In this document: in pieces, positions 5,739-13,279 of the stretch | How positions within the stretch are numbered: the stretch's first letter is position 1 | Layout of the letters: every line of letters starts with the position of its first letter | Assembly: GCA_046261635.1 (NCBI GenBank) | Contig: JBHEOL010000230.1 | Location: forward strand, 1-13,279 | Origin: JBHEPS01 sp046261635 | GTDB lineage: Bacteria > Acidobacteriota > Thermoanaerobaculia > Gp7-AA8 | Length of the DNA stretch: 13,279 nt | Direction of reading: 5' to 3' | Position numbers and translations under genes: made by a program | Notes under the pieces: model-generated | Told to the model about the DNA's origin: nothing | The model's database searches: none | What the model saw: only the letters and a program-made list of their open reading frames with translations

Positions 5739-8700
5739 ACTCTCTGATCTCCTGGTTCGCCCGCAACTCGGTTGCAGCCAATCTGCTGATGCTGGTGATC
5801 ATCGTCGGCGGAGCTTTCACGCTGACCACGCTGAGGCAGGAAGTGTTCCCGGAAGCTTCCTCGGACATGGTGATCGTCACCGTGGCGTACCCCGGCGCCT
5901 CGCCCGAAGAGGTCGAGGACGGGATCGTGGTGAGGATCGAGGAGAGGATCCAGGACCTCGAGGGAATCGAGCGGATCACCTCGACTTCGAGCGAGAGCGT
6001 GGGATCGGTGCAGATCGAAGCGATCGAAGGCTCCGATGCGCGACGGCTGCTCGAGGACGTGAAGGCGAGGATCGACGCGATCGACACGTTCCCGGACGAC
6101 GCCGAGGAGCCCGTCGTGACGGAGCTCGTGATCCGGCGCCAGGTGATCAACGTCGCCATCAGCGGAGACGCTCCCGAGTTGACTCTCCGGCGTCTCGGCG
6201 AGCGTGTGCGCGACGACATCGTGGCGATCCCCGGCATCACGCAGGTGGAGCTGTCGGCCGTGCGTCCCTACGAGATCACGATCGAGGTCTCGGAGGACGC
6301 GCTTCGGCGTTACGGGCTCACCTTCGACGCCGTGGCAACGGCGGTGCGCCGCTCTTCGCTCGATCTCCCGGCGGGATCGATCCGGACATCGGGAGGCGAG
6401 GTGCTGATTCGGACGGTCGGCCAGGCGTACACGGGCCGCGAGTTCGAGGAGATCGTCCTGATGGCGCGCCCTGACGGAAGCCGGGTCCGCGTCGCTGACG
6501 TGGCGAGCGTCGTTGACGGATTCGCGGAGACGGACCAGTCGGCGCGTTTCGACGGGCAGCCGGCCGTGCTGGTTCAGGTGTTCCGCGTGGGCGAGCAGGA
6601 CGCGCTCGATGTCGCCGGCAAGGTGAAGAGCTACGTCGCCGAGGCCGCCGAGAGGATGCCGGAGGGCATCTCCATGACGATGTGGCAGGACGATACGCTC
6701 CTGCTTCAGAGCCGTCGTGACCTTCTTCTGCGCAACGGCCGGATGGGCCTCGGTCTGGTCCTTCTCGTCCTGGCCCTCTTTCTCCGTTTCCGGCTCGCGG
6801 GATGGGTCGCCGCCGGGATTCCGATCTCGTTTCTCGGCGCGATCTGGCTTCTGCCGACTTTCGACATCTCGATCAACCTGCTCTCCCTTTTCGCATTCAT
6901 CATCGTTCTCGGCATCGTGGTCGACGACGCGATCGTGGTGGGGGAGAACATCAACACCCATCTCGAACGGGGCAAGCCCGCCCTGAAGGCCGCGATCGAC
7001 GGAACGCAGGAGGTGGCCCTTCCCGTCGTCTTCTCGGTCCTGACGACCATCGCAGCATTCTCGCCGCTGCTGCTGGTCGGGGGAACTACGGGGCGGTTCA
7101 TGCGGGCGGTGCCGATCATCGTGGTCGCCACGCTGGCCTTTTCCCTCGTCGAGTCCCTCTTCGTGCTGCCCTCGCATCTATCGCACCTGAAGGCCGAGAA
7201 GAGGCGGGCGGGGGTGGGCGGTACATGGACGAGGGTGCGCGAGCGCGTAGCGGCCGGGCTGCAGTTCGTGATCGGCCGCTGGTACGAGCCTTCGCTTCGC
7301 CGGGCGCTCGACTGGCGCTACGCGACCGTCGCGGGAGCGCTTGCGGTGCTCATCATCGCCGGAGCTGCGATCGCCACCGGGTGGATCAAGTTCACGTTCT
7401 TTCCTCCGATCGACTCGGACAACGTCGTGGCGTTCCTGACGATGCCTCTCGGAACTCCGGTCGAGACGACCGAGGCCGCGATGCTCCGCCTCGAGCGGAG
7501 CGCGCAGCAGATTCGCGAGGAGCTGGCCCGCGAGGCGAATCAGGACGTGTTCCGCCATATGCTGACCTCCGTCGGCGAGCAGCCTTTTCGCACCGCGCAG
7601 TCACAGGGTCATGGAGGAGTCGGGTCGACCTTCGCCGCGCCCCACCTCGGGGAGCTCAACATCGAGCTCGCGTCCTCGGAGTCGCGCGGTGTGACCAGCG
7701 CCGAGATCGCGCGCCGATGGCGGGAGCTTACGGGGCCGATTCCCGACGCCGTGGAGCTGACGTTCAGCGCGAGCCTATTCTCTCCGGGCGACGCCGTGAA
7801 CATCCAGCTCACCGGAAATGATCTCGGTCAGCTGCGTCGCGCCGCGGCGGCAGTCGGCGCGCGGCTGATGGAGTACCCGGGCGTGTTCGACGTGTCGGAT
7901 TCGTTCCGGGCCGGAAAGGAAGAAGTGCGTGTCGATGTCACTCCGGAAGGGGAAGCAATGGGTGTGTCGAGGCTCGACCTCGCCCGGCAGGTCCGGCAGG
8001 CCTTCTACGGCGAGGAAGTTCAGCGGGTCCAGCGCGGGCAGGACGAGCTTCGGGTCATGGTCCGCTATCCGGAGCAGGAGAGGCGCTCTCTCGGCAATCT
8101 CGAGCAGATGCGGATCCGGACCGCCTCGGGAGGAGAGATCCCCTTCAGCGTCGCCGGTACGGTCGACGTCGGGCGCGGATTCGCATCGATCCAGCGCGTG
8201 GACCGGCGCCGCGCGATCAACGTCACTGCCGACATCGACCCGGCGAAAGCGAATACAACCGAGGTGATCGCGGCACTGCGAGGGGAGACGCTTCCCGCGG
8301 TGATGAGCGGGTTCCCTTCCATCCGCTACAGTTTCGAAGGTCAGCAGCAGGAGCAGCATGAAACGCTCGCCGGCCTCCGGCGGGGTTTCGGCATGGCGCT
8401 CTTCTTCATCTATGCACTCCTGGCGATCCCGTTCCGCTCCTACCTCCAGCCGGTGATCGTGATGAGCGCGATTCCCTTCGGAATTCTCGGAGCGGTCGGA
8501 GGCCACGTCATCATGGGGATGGACCTGACGGCCCTCTCGCTGTTCGGAATCACGGCTCTTACGGGAGTCGTCGTGAACGACAGCCTGGTGATGGTCGACT
8601 TCATCAACCGCGCGTATCGAGGAGGGATGAAGCTTCGAGATGCGATCGTCATGGCCGGAAAGGCGCGGTTCCGCCCGATTCTGCTGACGTCCCTCACGAC

Positions 8701-8926
8701 GTTCGTCGGCCTGCTGCCGCTCATCCTCGAGCGTAGCGTGCAGGCGCAGTTCCTCATCCCAATGGGAGTCTCGCTGGCATTCGGCGTCCTGTTCGCGACC
8801 CTCATCACGTTGATTCTCGTGCCGGTCGGCTACCGGATTCTGGAGGACGTGCGGCACACGACGTCGCGGCTCCTGCGACGGGAAGACGGCGACGAAGCCT
8901 TCATGCCCTCGGCCGACGAGGTGTGA
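5735..8926 (+). CDS. RND-family efflux pump, inner-membrane proton/substrate antiporter (HAE-1/AcrB-like)
   Basis: At 1063 residues this is the full length of an AcrB-type pump. TM1 (about 10-32) is followed by a large periplasmic loop with porter subdomains. TM2-TM6 occupy about 332-480, including the signature GIVVDDAIVVGENINTH with the proton-carrying Asp pair D397/D398 (AcrB D407/D408). A second TM-loop half starts with TM7 (about 529-550) and TM8-TM12 run from about 885 to the end. In TM12-side helix RFRPILLTSL, R978 and T985 match AcrB R971 and T978. In TM10 the lysine that completes the AcrB relay (K940) is replaced by Asn948 followed by Asp949 (GVVVNDSLVMVDF). The pump would act as a trimer, exporting hydrophobic or amphiphilic compounds from the inner membrane or periplasm through the two preceding partners. 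The substrate cannot be told from sequence. GGAGA precedes the overlapping start; the stop is followed by a short convergent spacer. Confidence 0.96.
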   Translation: MNSLISWFARNSVAANLLMLVIIVGGAFTLTTLRQEVFPEASSDMVIVTVAYPGASPEEVEDGIVVRIEERIQDLEGIERITSTSSESVGSVQIEAIEGSDARRLLEDVKARIDAIDTFPDDAEEPVVTELVIRRQVINVAISGDAPELTLRRLGERVRDDIVAIPGITQVELSAVRPYEITIEVSEDALRRYGLTFDAVATAVRRSSLDLPAGSIRTSGGEVLIRTVGQAYTGREFEEIVLMARPDGSRVRVADVASVVDGFAETDQSARFDGQPAVLVQVFRVGEQDALDVAGKVKSYVAEAAERMPEGISMTMWQDDTLLLQSRRDLLLRNGRMGLGLVLLVLALFLRFRLAGWVAAGIPISFLGAIWLLPTFDISINLLSLFAFIIVLGIVVDDAIVVGENINTHLERGKPALKAAIDGTQEVALPVVFSVLTTIAAFSPLLLVGGTTGRFMRAVPIIVVATLAFSLVESLFVLPSHLSHLKAEKRRAGVGGTWTRVRERVAAGLQFVIGRWYEPSLRRALDWRYATVAGALAVLIIAGAAIATGWIKFTFFPPIDSDNVVAFLTMPLGTPVETTEAAMLRLERSAQQIREELAREANQDVFRHMLTSVGEQPFRTAQSQGHGGVGSTFAAPHLGELNIELASSESRGVTSAEIARRWRELTGPIPDAVELTFSASLFSPGDAVNIQLTGNDLGQLRRAAAAVGARLMEYPGVFDVSDSFRAGKEEVRVDVTPEGEAMGVSRLDLARQVRQAFYGEEVQRVQRGQDELRVMVRYPEQERRSLGNLEQMRIRTASGGEIPFSVAGTVDVGRGFASIQRVDRRRAINVTADIDPAKANTTEVIAALRGETLPAVMSGFPSIRYSFEGQQQEQHETLAGLRRGFGMALFFIYALLAIPFRSYLQPVIVMSAIPFGILGAVGGHVIMGMDLTALSLFGITALTGVVVNDSLVMVDFINRAYRGGMKLRDAIVMAGKARFRPILLTSLTTFVGLLPLILERSVQAQFLIPMGVSLAFGVLFATLITLILVPVGYRILEDVRHTTSRLLRREDGDEAFMPSADEV

Positions 8927-8932
8927 GAATCA

Positions 8933-8946
8933 CGGGCGGTGGCCCG
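8933..8946. repeat. Short hairpin in the convergent spacer after the pump gene
   Basis: CGGGC (8933-8937), four-base loop, GCCCG (8942-8946). It lies just after the pump stop at 8926 and before the opposing stop at 8965. There is no T-run after it on the plus strand (an A-run follows). On the minus strand the T-run precedes the hairpin rather than following it. It is therefore not a canonical intrinsic terminator, although its position would suit a weak termination or RNA-end role. Confidence 0.3.
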
Positions 8947-8964
8947 CCAGAAAAACCGCTCGAT

Positions 8965-9162
8965 CTACTGGGTTCCCTCCGCGGGAGGCGGGTCGGCCGG
9001 AGGCTCGCCCGTCGCGGGAGTCATCGACCTCGCTCCCTGGATGAACATGACCAGCAGGAGAAGGAGACCGGCGAGCAGGAGCGTGATGAAGAAGGACGAC
9101 GGGCCCTCGCTCTCGCCGGACTTGATTCCCGGCCGGGACGATCGTCTCCCTGGTTTGGCCAT
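8965..9162 (-). CDS. Small single-pass membrane protein, unknown function (65 residues)
   Basis: The protein has a basic, Ser/Gly-rich head (MAKPGRRSSRPGIKSGESEG), one strongly hydrophobic helix at about 24-42 (FFITLLLAGLLLLLVMFIQG) and a Pro/Glu-rich tail (TPATGEPPADPPPAEG). The basic side would stay in the cytoplasm by the positive-inside rule, leaving the Pro-rich tail in the periplasm. GGAGG with six bases to the ATG is a clear ribosome site and the main reason to believe this small gene. It starts 45 bases after the hydrolase stop and is probably co-transcribed with it. The opposite-strand frames are longer but Arg/Gly/Glu-rich, and I consider them shadows. No family is recognised; an accessory or anchor role is possible but unsupported. 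Confidence 0.65.
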   Translation of the reverse strand: MAKPGRRSSRPGIKSGESEGPSSFFITLLLAGLLLLLVMFIQGARSMTPATGEPPADPPPAEGTQ

Positions 9163-9167
9163 TTCCG

Positions 9168-9173
9168 TCCTCC
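9168..9173 (-). promoter_or_regulatory. Shine-Dalgarno (GGAGGA) of the 65-residue membrane protein
   Basis: On the minus strand GGAGG is followed by acggaa and then ATG at 9162. The good match and spacing support translation of this short gene and fix its start. Confidence 0.6.
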
Positions 9174-9207
9174 GCGAGCTCTCCTGGAGATGCCTCAGGA
9201 TACGGTA

Positions 9208-9993
9208 CTACTCGAGGCTGGCTCCGCGCTTTCTATCCAGGTTCACCACGGGCGGCTTCTGAAGCCCGGCCGCATCAGCGGCGTTCGCATCGACCGTGGG
9301 CGAGTCGGCGGCGAGCAGCCCGGCGATTCTTCGCGCGGCCTCCTGATACGCCTCGCTTCCGGGATGAAATGAGTCGAGGGTGCTGAGCCGCTCGGGGCGA
9401 TCGAGGATGTCGGACAACCTGACGACCGACACGAGAGGGTCATCCACGAACTGCACCATCAACGCTGCGTCCCAGAGAGCGATGATCGGCTCCAGGAAGA
9501 TCGCGACGCGCTCCTCGGGGATCGGGGTGTAGCCGCCCAGAAGAAGAACCCGGGCGCGCGGGTTGATGCGATGCAGCTCGGTGACCGTTCCGGCGATGTC
9601 GCGAAGAACCTGATCCACGACGTCGATCGGAGAGCGGAGCGCGCCTCCGCCCAGAAATGCTTCGCGAAGATCGTTCGCGCCGATCGACAGAACGAAGGCG
9701 TCCGCGCTGGCGAGCTCCGACCGGGTCTTCGGCTGGCGCAAGACGAAGGCGAAATCGCGCGTGGTCGCTCCGGTCGATCCGAGCTTCGTCGTCACGACGG
9801 AATCGATGCCGAGGGCCTTGAGCTCGGCTTCGAGCCGCCCCGCGATTCCCTTCTCCTCCTCGTCACCCGCTCCGTGAGCGAGCGAGTCTCCCACCACGGC
9901 GACGTGAATCCGGCGCGGCTCGGGCGCCGGGGAGGCCATTACGGAGACGGCGAGAACGGCAGTGAGGACCGCGATTCGGATCCAAGGAGGCAT
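9208..9993 (-). CDS. Exported GDSL/SGNH-family hydrolase
   Basis: Starting at ATG 9993 the protein has 261 residues. A Sec signal (IRIAVLTAVLAVSVMASPA, about 5-23) is followed by the SGNH core. Block I is HVAVVGDSLAHGAG with nucleophile Ser37; block II is the Gly in LGSTGATTRD; block III is LSIGANDLR with Asn107; block V is TLDSFHPGSEAY with Asp207 and His210. This is the full Ser-Gly-Asn-His set of a lipase/esterase-type ester hydrolase (lysophospholipase-like TesA or carbohydrate esterases). The substrate is not deducible; export points to periplasmic or surface lipids or acylated glycans. A tail after about 228 has no SGNH motif. A TTG at 10035 would add 14 residues before the signal; ATG 9993, with GGTGG four bases upstream, gives a better signal peptide. 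It is followed by the 65-residue membrane protein and diverges from the protease gene. Confidence 0.9.
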   Translation of the reverse strand: MPPWIRIAVLTAVLAVSVMASPAPEPRRIHVAVVGDSLAHGAGDEEEKGIAGRLEAELKALGIDSVVTTKLGSTGATTRDFAFVLRQPKTRSELASADAFVLSIGANDLREAFLGGGALRSPIDVVDQVLRDIAGTVTELHRINPRARVLLLGGYTPIPEERVAIFLEPIIALWDAALMVQFVDDPLVSVVRLSDILDRPERLSTLDSFHPGSEAYQEAARRIAGLLAADSPTVDANAADAAGLQKPPVVNLDRKRGASLE

Positions 9994-10132
9994 CGTGCCA
10001 CCGAGAACCACGGAGCGCGATGAATTATTTTGCAATACTCAGGAGAGCTCACCAGAGGCGGATCACCGGCGAGAGTCGTCGCGGCGCGATATAGTTCTCC
10101 ACGATCGGTCCTCGATCATCGAAGGAGACAAA
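9994..10132. promoter_or_regulatory. Divergent promoter region between hydrolase and Tricorn-type protease
   Basis: This 139-base spacer must drive both directions. For the plus strand, TATAGT (10090-10095) is a 5-of-6 match to a -10 element and would start RNA near 10102, but no good -35 lies at the right distance. AAGGAG (10122-10127) with a five-base gap is a strong ribosome site for ATG 10133. For the minus strand, the A/T-rich stretch around 10022-10037 is the most likely promoter core, with no recognisable consensus pair. I saw no convincing operator palindrome here. Confidence 0.4.
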
Positions 10133-13100
10133 ATGGCTCGCTCACTCCGCTTCGCCGCGCTTCTGACGCTGCTGGTCGCTTCTTCTCTGTTCGCCGTCGA
10201 CATCCACGACACGCGGCTGCTGACGCAGCCGGCCGTGAGCGCCGAGCGGATCGCGTTCGCATACGCGAACGACCTCTGGATCGCGAACCTGAATGGTTCG
10301 GGCGTGCGGCGGCTCACCTCGCATCCCGGCGTGGAGGGGAATCCGCACTTCTCGCCCGACGGGCTGTGGATCGCCTTTTCCGGCGAGTACGATGGGAACA
10401 CCGATGTGTACGTGGTCGCGTCCGAGGGTGGGGTGCCGCAGCGGTTGACGTGGCATCCTGGCCAGGACCTGCCGCAGGGGTTCACGCCCGACGGCGCCTC
10501 GGTCGTGTTCACCTCGCCGCGCGAGGTCTACACGATGCGTTACCGGCAGCTGTTCACCGTTCCGGTGGGCGGAGGAGCGGTGACGAAGCTTCCGATCCCG
10601 AACGCGGCCGAGGCGACGTACTCTCCCGACGGGGGGTACATCGTCTATCAGCCGCTCTCCGAGGCGTTCACGCAGTGGAAGAATTACCGCGGCGGGACGG
10701 CTTCACGGTTGATGGTGTTCGACAACACGAGTTACGCCGTCGAGCAGATTCCCCAGCCGCCCGGAAGGGCGAACGACACCGATCCGATGTGGGTCGGCGA
10801 CAGGATTTACTTCCTTTCGGACCGCAACGGCGAATTCAACCTCTTCTCTTACGACCGGCGCTCGAAAGCGGTCGCACGACTGACCCGCTTCGACGACTTC
10901 CCGATCGTCGGCGCGACCGCCGGTGCCGGGAAGATCATCTTCGAGCAGGCCGGATACCTCCATCTGTTCGATCCGGCGACGGGAGGCACGACCCGGGTGA
11001 AGATCGGCGTTGCAGCGGACCTGCTCGAGACGCGCTCGCGCTTCGTGAAGGGGGCGAAGTACGTTCGGAACGGCTCCCTTTCGCCGACCGGCGCTCGCGC
11101 CGCTCTCGAGGTTCGCGGCGAGATCATCACCGTGCCGGCCGAGAAGGGGGACGACCGGAACCTCAGCCGCTCCCCGGCTGCGCACGACCGCTTCCCCGCC
11201 TGGTCGCCGGACGGAAAATCGATCGCCTGGTTCTCCGACGAGTCGGGCGAGTACCAGCTCTTCATCCAGCAGCAGGATGGGAAGGGAACCGCGCGAAAGA
11301 TCGATCTCGACGGCGCCGGCTTCTACGCCCATCCCCTCTGGGCTCCCGACTCCTCGAAGATCGCCTTCAGCGACAACTCCCGCTCGCTCTACGTCCTCGA
11401 CGTGGCGCGGGGCACGGTCACGAAGATCTCCACGCAGCCGCTCTATTCGCCGGGAACGTACGACGAGGCACATCACGCCTGGTCGCCCGACTCGAAGTGG
11501 CTCGCCTACGTCCGTCGCACGCCGACGAACCTCCGGCAGATCCACCTCTGGTCCGCCGACTCGAAGGCCTCGCATCCGCTGACGGATGGCCTCTCCGATG
11601 CCGCGAATCCGGTGTTCGATCCGAACGGGAAGTACCTCTACTTCCTCGCCTCGACCAACGCCGGACCGGTGCAGGACTGGTTCTCGATGTCCAACGCCGA
11701 CATGCTCTCCACGAGCAACATCTACCTTGCCGTCCTCTCGAAGGGGGTTCCCTCCCCGCTGGCGCGCGAGAGCGATGAGGAATCGTCCTCGGAGCCGGCC
11801 GTGGAATCAGCTCCCGAAAAGAAGCCAGAGGAGGCGAAGAAACCGGAGAAGGTCGCGGTCAAACTCGATCTCGATGGCCTGAGCGAGCGCATCGTCGCCT
11901 TCCCGCTGGGAGCCGCCGGATACACGAGCCTTCAGGTCGGAAAGACCGGGGAAATCTACTACCTCAAACCTGCCGGAGGGCTCAACCGCTTTAACGCGGG
12001 CGAGGGAGGAGCGCTCCACCGCTACAGCATCGAGAAGCGGAAGGAGGAGTCTCTCCTCGAAGGCGTCAGCGGCTACGAGATCTCGCGCGATTCGAAAAAG
12101 GTCCTTCTCGGAATGAAGGAGATTTTCGTCATCTCCGACCTCGGCGAGAAGATCGATGCCTCGAAGAACCGGCTCGCGCTGGATCGCATCGAGATCAAAA
12201 TCGAGCCCCGCGCCGAGTGGGACCAGATCTTCCACGAGGCCTGGCGCGTCAACCGCGACTACTTCTATGATCCGGGCTTCCACGGGGCCGACTGGAACGC
12301 GATGCGCGCGAAGTACGCCGAGTTTCTCCCGCATGTCGCCGTCCGCCAGGACCTGAACCGCGTGATGCGCTGGATGCACAGCGAGCTCGCGGTCGGACAC
12401 CACCGGCTTGGCGGAGGCGACAGCCTCGCCGACACCGACAGCCGCCCGGGCGGCCTCCTCGGAGCGGACTACGCCGTCGAGAACGGCCGCTACCGGTTCA
12501 AGAAGGTATACGGGGGGCTCAACTGGAACCCTGAGCTCCGTTCGCCGCTCACCGAGCCGGGCGTCGACGTGAAGGCAGGGGAGTACCTGCTGGCCGTCGA
12601 CGGGAAGGAACTGCGACATCCCGAGAACCTCTACAGCCGCTTCGAGCGGACGGCGGGACGATTCACCGAGATCACGGTGGGGCCGAACCCGGATGGGCGC
12701 GGGTCACGGATGGTGCAGGTCGTCCCGGTCGAGAACGAGGCGCAGCTCCGCAATCGCGACTGGGTGGAGGGAAACCTCCGCAAGGTGACTGCCGCGACGA
12801 ACGGCCGGGTTGCTTACGTCTACGTTCCGAACACCACGACTGCCGGACACGAGTACTTCAAGCGCTACTTCTTTCCGCAGGCCGATCGGGAGGCGATCAT
12901 CATCGACGAGCGACACAATGGCGGCGGGCAGGTGGCCGACTACTACATCGACATCCTCCGCCGGCCGTTCATCAGCAACTGGGCGTTCCGCTACGGCGGC
13001 GACCTGAAGACGCCGCTGGCGTCGATCCAGGGACCGAAGGCGATGCTGATCGACGAGACGGCCGGCTCTGGCGGCGACCTCCTTCCTTGGATGTTTCGCA

Positions 13101-13279
13101 AGCTCGAGATGGGTCCGCTCATCGGAAGACGAACCTGGGGCGGGCTCGTCGGAATCCTCGGGTTCCCGACCTTGATGGACGGCGGGTTCGTCACCGCGCC
13201 CAACCTCGCCATCTGGACCGAGGATGGATTCGTGGTGGAGAACGAAGGCGTGCCGCCGGACATCGAGGTGGAACAGACC
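10133..13279 (+). CDS. Exported Tricorn-type protease: beta-propellers, PDZ and S41 peptidase domain; C-terminus cut by window edge
   Basis: One open frame of 1049 codons runs to the window edge; Tricorn homologues are about 1,070-1,080 residues, so only a short tail is missing. A Sec signal (LRFAALLTLLVASSLFA, cut near residue 21) precedes TolB/Tricorn beta-propeller repeats with the marks HFSPDGLWIAFSG, TYSPDGGYIVY, AWSPDGKSIAWFSD, AWSPDSKWLAYV (to about 680). An acidic/Lys-rich linker (about 546-577) interrupts the second propeller. EWDQIFHEAWRVNRDYFYDPGFHG (about 694-717) opens the catalytic part. His756 in ELAVGH is the likely general base, a PDZ domain spans about 773-865, Ser979 in ETAGSGGDLLPWMFRK is the nucleophile, and Glu1036 in VVENEGVPPD completes the set. 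Thermoplasma Tricorn is a large cytosolic peptide-degrading complex; this homologue is probably periplasmic. AAGGAG five bases before ATG fixes the start. The other-frame readings over the same DNA are shadows. Confidence 0.94.
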   Translation, partial: MARSLRFAALLTLLVASSLFAVDIHDTRLLTQPAVSAERIAFAYANDLWIANLNGSGVRRLTSHPGVEGNPHFSPDGLWIAFSGEYDGNTDVYVVASEGGVPQRLTWHPGQDLPQGFTPDGASVVFTSPREVYTMRYRQLFTVPVGGGAVTKLPIPNAAEATYSPDGGYIVYQPLSEAFTQWKNYRGGTASRLMVFDNTSYAVEQIPQPPGRANDTDPMWVGDRIYFLSDRNGEFNLFSYDRRSKAVARLTRFDDFPIVGATAGAGKIIFEQAGYLHLFDPATGGTTRVKIGVAADLLETRSRFVKGAKYVRNGSLSPTGARAALEVRGEIITVPAEKGDDRNLSRSPAAHDRFPAWSPDGKSIAWFSDESGEYQLFIQQQDGKGTARKIDLDGAGFYAHPLWAPDSSKIAFSDNSRSLYVLDVARGTVTKISTQPLYSPGTYDEAHHAWSPDSKWLAYVRRTPTNLRQIHLWSADSKASHPLTDGLSDAANPVFDPNGKYLYFLASTNAGPVQDWFSMSNADMLSTSNIYLAVLSKGVPSPLARESDEESSSEPAVESAPEKKPEEAKKPEKVAVKLDLDGLSERIVAFPLGAAGYTSLQVGKTGEIYYLKPAGGLNRFNAGEGGALHRYSIEKRKEESLLEGVSGYEISRDSKKVLLGMKEIFVISDLGEKIDASKNRLALDRIEIKIEPRAEWDQIFHEAWRVNRDYFYDPGFHGADWNAMRAKYAEFLPHVAVRQDLNRVMRWMHSELAVGHHRLGGGDSLADTDSRPGGLLGADYAVENGRYRFKKVYGGLNWNPELRSPLTEPGVDVKAGEYLLAVDGKELRHPENLYSRFERTAGRFTEITVGPNPDGRGSRMVQVVPVENEAQLRNRDWVEGNLRKVTAATNGRVAYVYVPNTTTAGHEYFKRYFFPQADREAIIIDERHNGGGQVADYYIDILRRPFISNWAFRYGGDLKTPLASIQGPKAMLIDETAGSGGDLLPWMFRKLEMGPLIGRRTWGGLVGILGFPTLMDGGFVTAPNLAIWTEDGFVVENEGVPPDIEVEQT

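Noticed and set aside
5444..7177. Minus-strand open frame of 577 codons antisense to the adaptor and pump genes
   Set aside because: It is dominated by Asp, Arg, His and Glu in the pattern typical of antisense high-GC frames, and the plus-strand pump frame carries every family motif.
7775..8857. Minus-strand open frame of 360 codons opposite the pump's C-terminal half
   Set aside because: It has the same antisense composition and no recognisable domain, and it overlaps transmembrane coding sequence on the other strand.
8933..8960. Intrinsic terminator for the efflux operon
   Set aside because: The hairpin CGGGC/GCCCG is short and followed by an A-run rather than T on the plus strand. On the minus strand the T-run precedes the stem.
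8923..9372. Plus-strand 149-codon frame starting at the pump stop codon
   Set aside because: It runs antisense to the 65-residue gene and the hydrolase tail and has Arg/Gly/Glu-rich shadow composition. The minus-strand small gene has a much better ribosome site.
9994..10035. TTG start at 10035 for the GDSL hydrolase
   Set aside because: It would put 14 polar residues before the signal peptide and has only a weak ribosome site. ATG at 9993 gives a standard exported N-terminus.
10030..11778. Long plus-strand open frame of 582 codons overlapping the start of the Tricorn-type gene
   Set aside because: It is Arg/Gly/Ala-rich without domains. The neighbouring frame from 10133 has a signal peptide, propeller repeats and catalytic motifs, so this is a shadow of high-GC coding DNA.

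Overview
The window is GC-rich throughout. It encodes an outer-membrane lipoprotein, a complete tripartite RND pump and an exported Tricorn-type protease, so it comes from a diderm (Gram-negative type) bacterium. The protease with a GSGGD nucleophile motif, the HLAALLSTRSE-type epimerase and the small Sec-exported orphans look Acidobacteriota-like to me (possibly Thermoanaerobaculia). That is inference from protein character only; there is no rRNA or marker gene here. I see no tRNA, rRNA, CRISPR array, insertion sequence or phage gene.

Layout. (1) Left edge, minus strand: the first 100 codons of an NAD-dependent epimerase, starting at GTG 300 and running off the window. (2) 301-527: divergent spacer with a perfect 16-bp palindrome. 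(3) 528-1250, plus: an unrecognised multi-pass membrane protein. (4) 1507-2308, minus: two small unknown genes. The upstream one is an exported protein whose frame is broken by a one-base slip in a six-base homopolymer. (5) 2309-2434: divergent control region with a good sigma70-type promoter whose -10 and start region are covered by overlapping palindromes. (6) 2435-8926, plus: a four-gene operon of TetR regulator, outer-membrane factor lipoprotein, membrane-fusion protein and RND pump. All three junctions are ATGA stop/start overlaps. (7) 8965-9993, minus: an exported GDSL/SGNH hydrolase followed by a 65-residue single-TM protein. (8) 10133 to the right edge, plus: a large exported Tricorn-type S41 protease, missing only its extreme C-terminus.

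How the parts work together. The best supported system is the self-regulated efflux operon. The TetR protein probably binds the palindromes over its own promoter, and an effector would release transcription of the regulator and the whole envelope-spanning pump as one translationally coupled unit. The operator contains a CAAGC-N4-GTTTG core close to the site known for PsrA-type fatty-acid-responsive TetR proteins, which hints at a lipid-like effector. The GDSL hydrolase and the Tricorn homologue are divergent neighbours and both carry export signals, so both probably act in the periplasm; no functional link between them can be shown. I do not see a clearly new multi-gene system. The points most worth checking are the promoter/operator architecture, the Lys-to-Asn change in the pump's proton relay, the frameshifted orphan, and the catalytic-site variants of the Tricorn homologue.
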